Of a stretch of 32,969 nt of DNA, positions 32,176 to 32,969 are shown piece after piece. Origin of the DNA: an uncultured Bacilli bacterium. Its GTDB lineage: Bacteria > Bacillota_I > Bacilli_A > RF39 > UBA660. The notes beneath the pieces are model-generated. The model ran no database searches. It was not told the DNA's origin and worked only from the letters and a program-made list of their open reading frames with translations. The translations under genes were made by a program, and so were the position numbers. Location: positions 1 to 32,969 of the forward strand of contig CALVIU010000014.1 in assembly GCA_944331835.1 (NCBI GenBank). The letters run 5' to 3'. Each line of letters opens with the position of its first letter. The first letter of the stretch is position 1.

Positions 32176-32877
32176 ATGAGTAAAAATAATAAAATATTAT
32201 ATATTATAATTGCTTTATGTGTAATTATAGTTGTTGGTTTATGTATTTTTTTGATTGTCAATCATAAAGAAGAAGTTTTAACTGATGCTTTGAAGTTTGA
32301 ACAAGAGTTTGAGCAATATAATGGTCTTACATATGATGATACTGGGGATAAAGTAATAGATGTTGATATACCTAGTGAAAATCCCTTTGTTTATAAAACT
32401 GGAAAAGAAATTTTAGAAGTTTTGGAACAAGAAAAAGCATATGTTTTATTTGGGTATTCTAGTTGTCCTTTGACTAGAGCGGCGATTGAGATATTAATTA
32501 CTGCTTTAGAGGAAGAAGAAATAGATAAAGTTTATTATGTAGATATTAAAGATATGCGAGATGAATATGTAATGGGGGATAGTATTATTGCAGATAAAGT
32601 TAAGGAAGGGACAGAAGCTTATTATGCAATACTAGATTTTTTTGGAGATTATTTAGATAAATATTATGCTTATGATGAGACAGGAATGTATGCGTATGAT
32701 ACCGGTGAAACTAGACTTTATTCTCCAACTTTTGTAGCAGTTAATGATGGTGAAGTAGTAAGTATGCAAGAAGAATTAGTAAGTTCATATGATTATACTA
32801 ATAGAGAATTGACTGATGAAGAAAAAGCTGAATTAAGGGAAAGATATTTAAAAGTAATTGATTCTATAAAAGAATAA
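32176..32877 (+). CDS. membrane-anchored thioredoxin-like protein lacking the second cysteine
   Basis: A 233-aa protein with one N-terminal membrane helix (about residues 7-28) and an extracytoplasmic thioredoxin-like domain. The redox motif position is YVLFGYSSCPLT (89-100), giving Cys97-Pro-Leu-Thr instead of Cys-x-x-Cys, and VYYVDIKDM follows as the next strand. A single-cysteine motif suggests a monothiol or non-redox member, resembling bacteriocin-accessory-type thioredoxin folds; the precise family is uncertain. I chose ATG 32176 (GGTGG upstream) rather than a TTG 45 bases earlier. It follows gmk by 48 bases and is probably co-transcribed with it. Confidence 0.75.
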   Translation: MSKNNKILYIIIALCVIIVVGLCIFLIVNHKEEVLTDALKFEQEFEQYNGLTYDDTGDKVIDVDIPSENPFVYKTGKEILEVLEQEKAYVLFGYSSCPLTRAAIEILITALEEEEIDKVYYVDIKDMRDEYVMGDSIIADKVKEGTEAYYAILDFFGDYLDKYYAYDETGMYAYDTGETRLYSPTFVAVNDGEVVSMQEELVSSYDYTNRELTDEEKAELRERYLKVIDSIKE

Positions 32878-32900
32878 GTTCTAAAATGTTAGCAGGATAA

Positions 32901-32931
32901 ACGCATGAAAATTTAAATCATGTGTTTTTTT
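32901..32931 (+). terminator. terminator after the thioredoxin-like gene
   Basis: ACGCATGA (32901-32908) pairs with TCATGTGT (32918-32925), with a G-U pair, followed by a run of T. Confidence 0.7.
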
Positions 32932-32968
32932 CTAGCAATTTTACAATATCATCTGTATTTAGTAACTT
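32918..32968 (-). CDS. possible 3' end of a minus-strand gene running off the window
   Basis: On the minus strand a frame is open from the window edge and reads KLLNTDDIVKLLEKNT before a TGA. The sequence looks like an ordinary protein C terminus, and the terminator hairpin overlaps its stop as often happens with convergent genes. Only 16 codons are visible, so this is tentative. Confidence 0.35.
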   Translation of the reverse strand, partial: KLLNTDDIVKLLEKNT

Positions 32969-32969
32969 A

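Overview
The window is about 33 kb of chromosome from a very AT-rich, low-GC Gram-positive bacterium (Firmicutes/Bacillota, Bacilli- or Clostridia-like, possibly an uncultured gut lineage). The grounds are: roughly 30% GC by eye, AGGAGG-type ribosome binding sites, a serine T-box leader, a SufS-SufU pair, several sigmaA-like promoters and poly-T intrinsic terminators. TGA is used as an ordinary stop (for example at 6732-6734 and 9974-9976), so this is not a UGA-recoding mollicute. No species can be named from the sequence alone.

Region 1 (78-11419) is an eight-gene, tightly packed plus-strand operon. The first four genes form a complete type II Wadjet (JetABCD) anti-plasmid SMC system: DUF2397, DUF2398, a long SMC-like ATPase and a DUF2399/Toprim nuclease. 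They run straight into a 606-aa protein of unknown family, a 74-aa acidic protein, a 3-methyladenine DNA glycosylase (Tag) and a HipA-fold kinase with no HipB partner. The last four genes are candidate accessory functions of the defence operon.

Region 2 (11443-15506) holds tex, a membrane-anchored unknown protein and an AI-2E-family permease. A complete 1693-bp IS1182-like element (15496-17188, 18-bp perfect terminal repeats, 9-bp target duplication) sits exactly at the end of the permease gene. It provides the gene's present stop codon and separates it from its old terminator.

Region 3 (17189-20804) holds an unexplained nested inverted repeat, sufS-sufU, a small promoter-to-terminator unit, a divergent XRE regulator, and a secreted or anchored protein. 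The last ~170 bases of that protein gene jump to about 52% GC and resemble a diversity-generating-retroelement variable region.

Region 4 (20815-26560) is mostly housekeeping: a serine (UCU) T-box controlling an M19 dipeptidase and serS, then a membrane protein, miaB with a complex upstream region (two Spo0A-box-like sites and a long hairpin), and a diacylglycerol-kinase-like lipid kinase.

Region 5 (26634-30161) is a three-gene unit built around a 1007-aa SF2 helicase with six helicase-associated repeats, flanked by two small proteins of unknown function. Region 6 (30153-end) holds a GNAT acetyltransferase, two small zinc-ribbon proteins, tRNA-Met(CAU), gmk, a thioredoxin-like membrane protein and the likely 3' end of a minus-strand gene.
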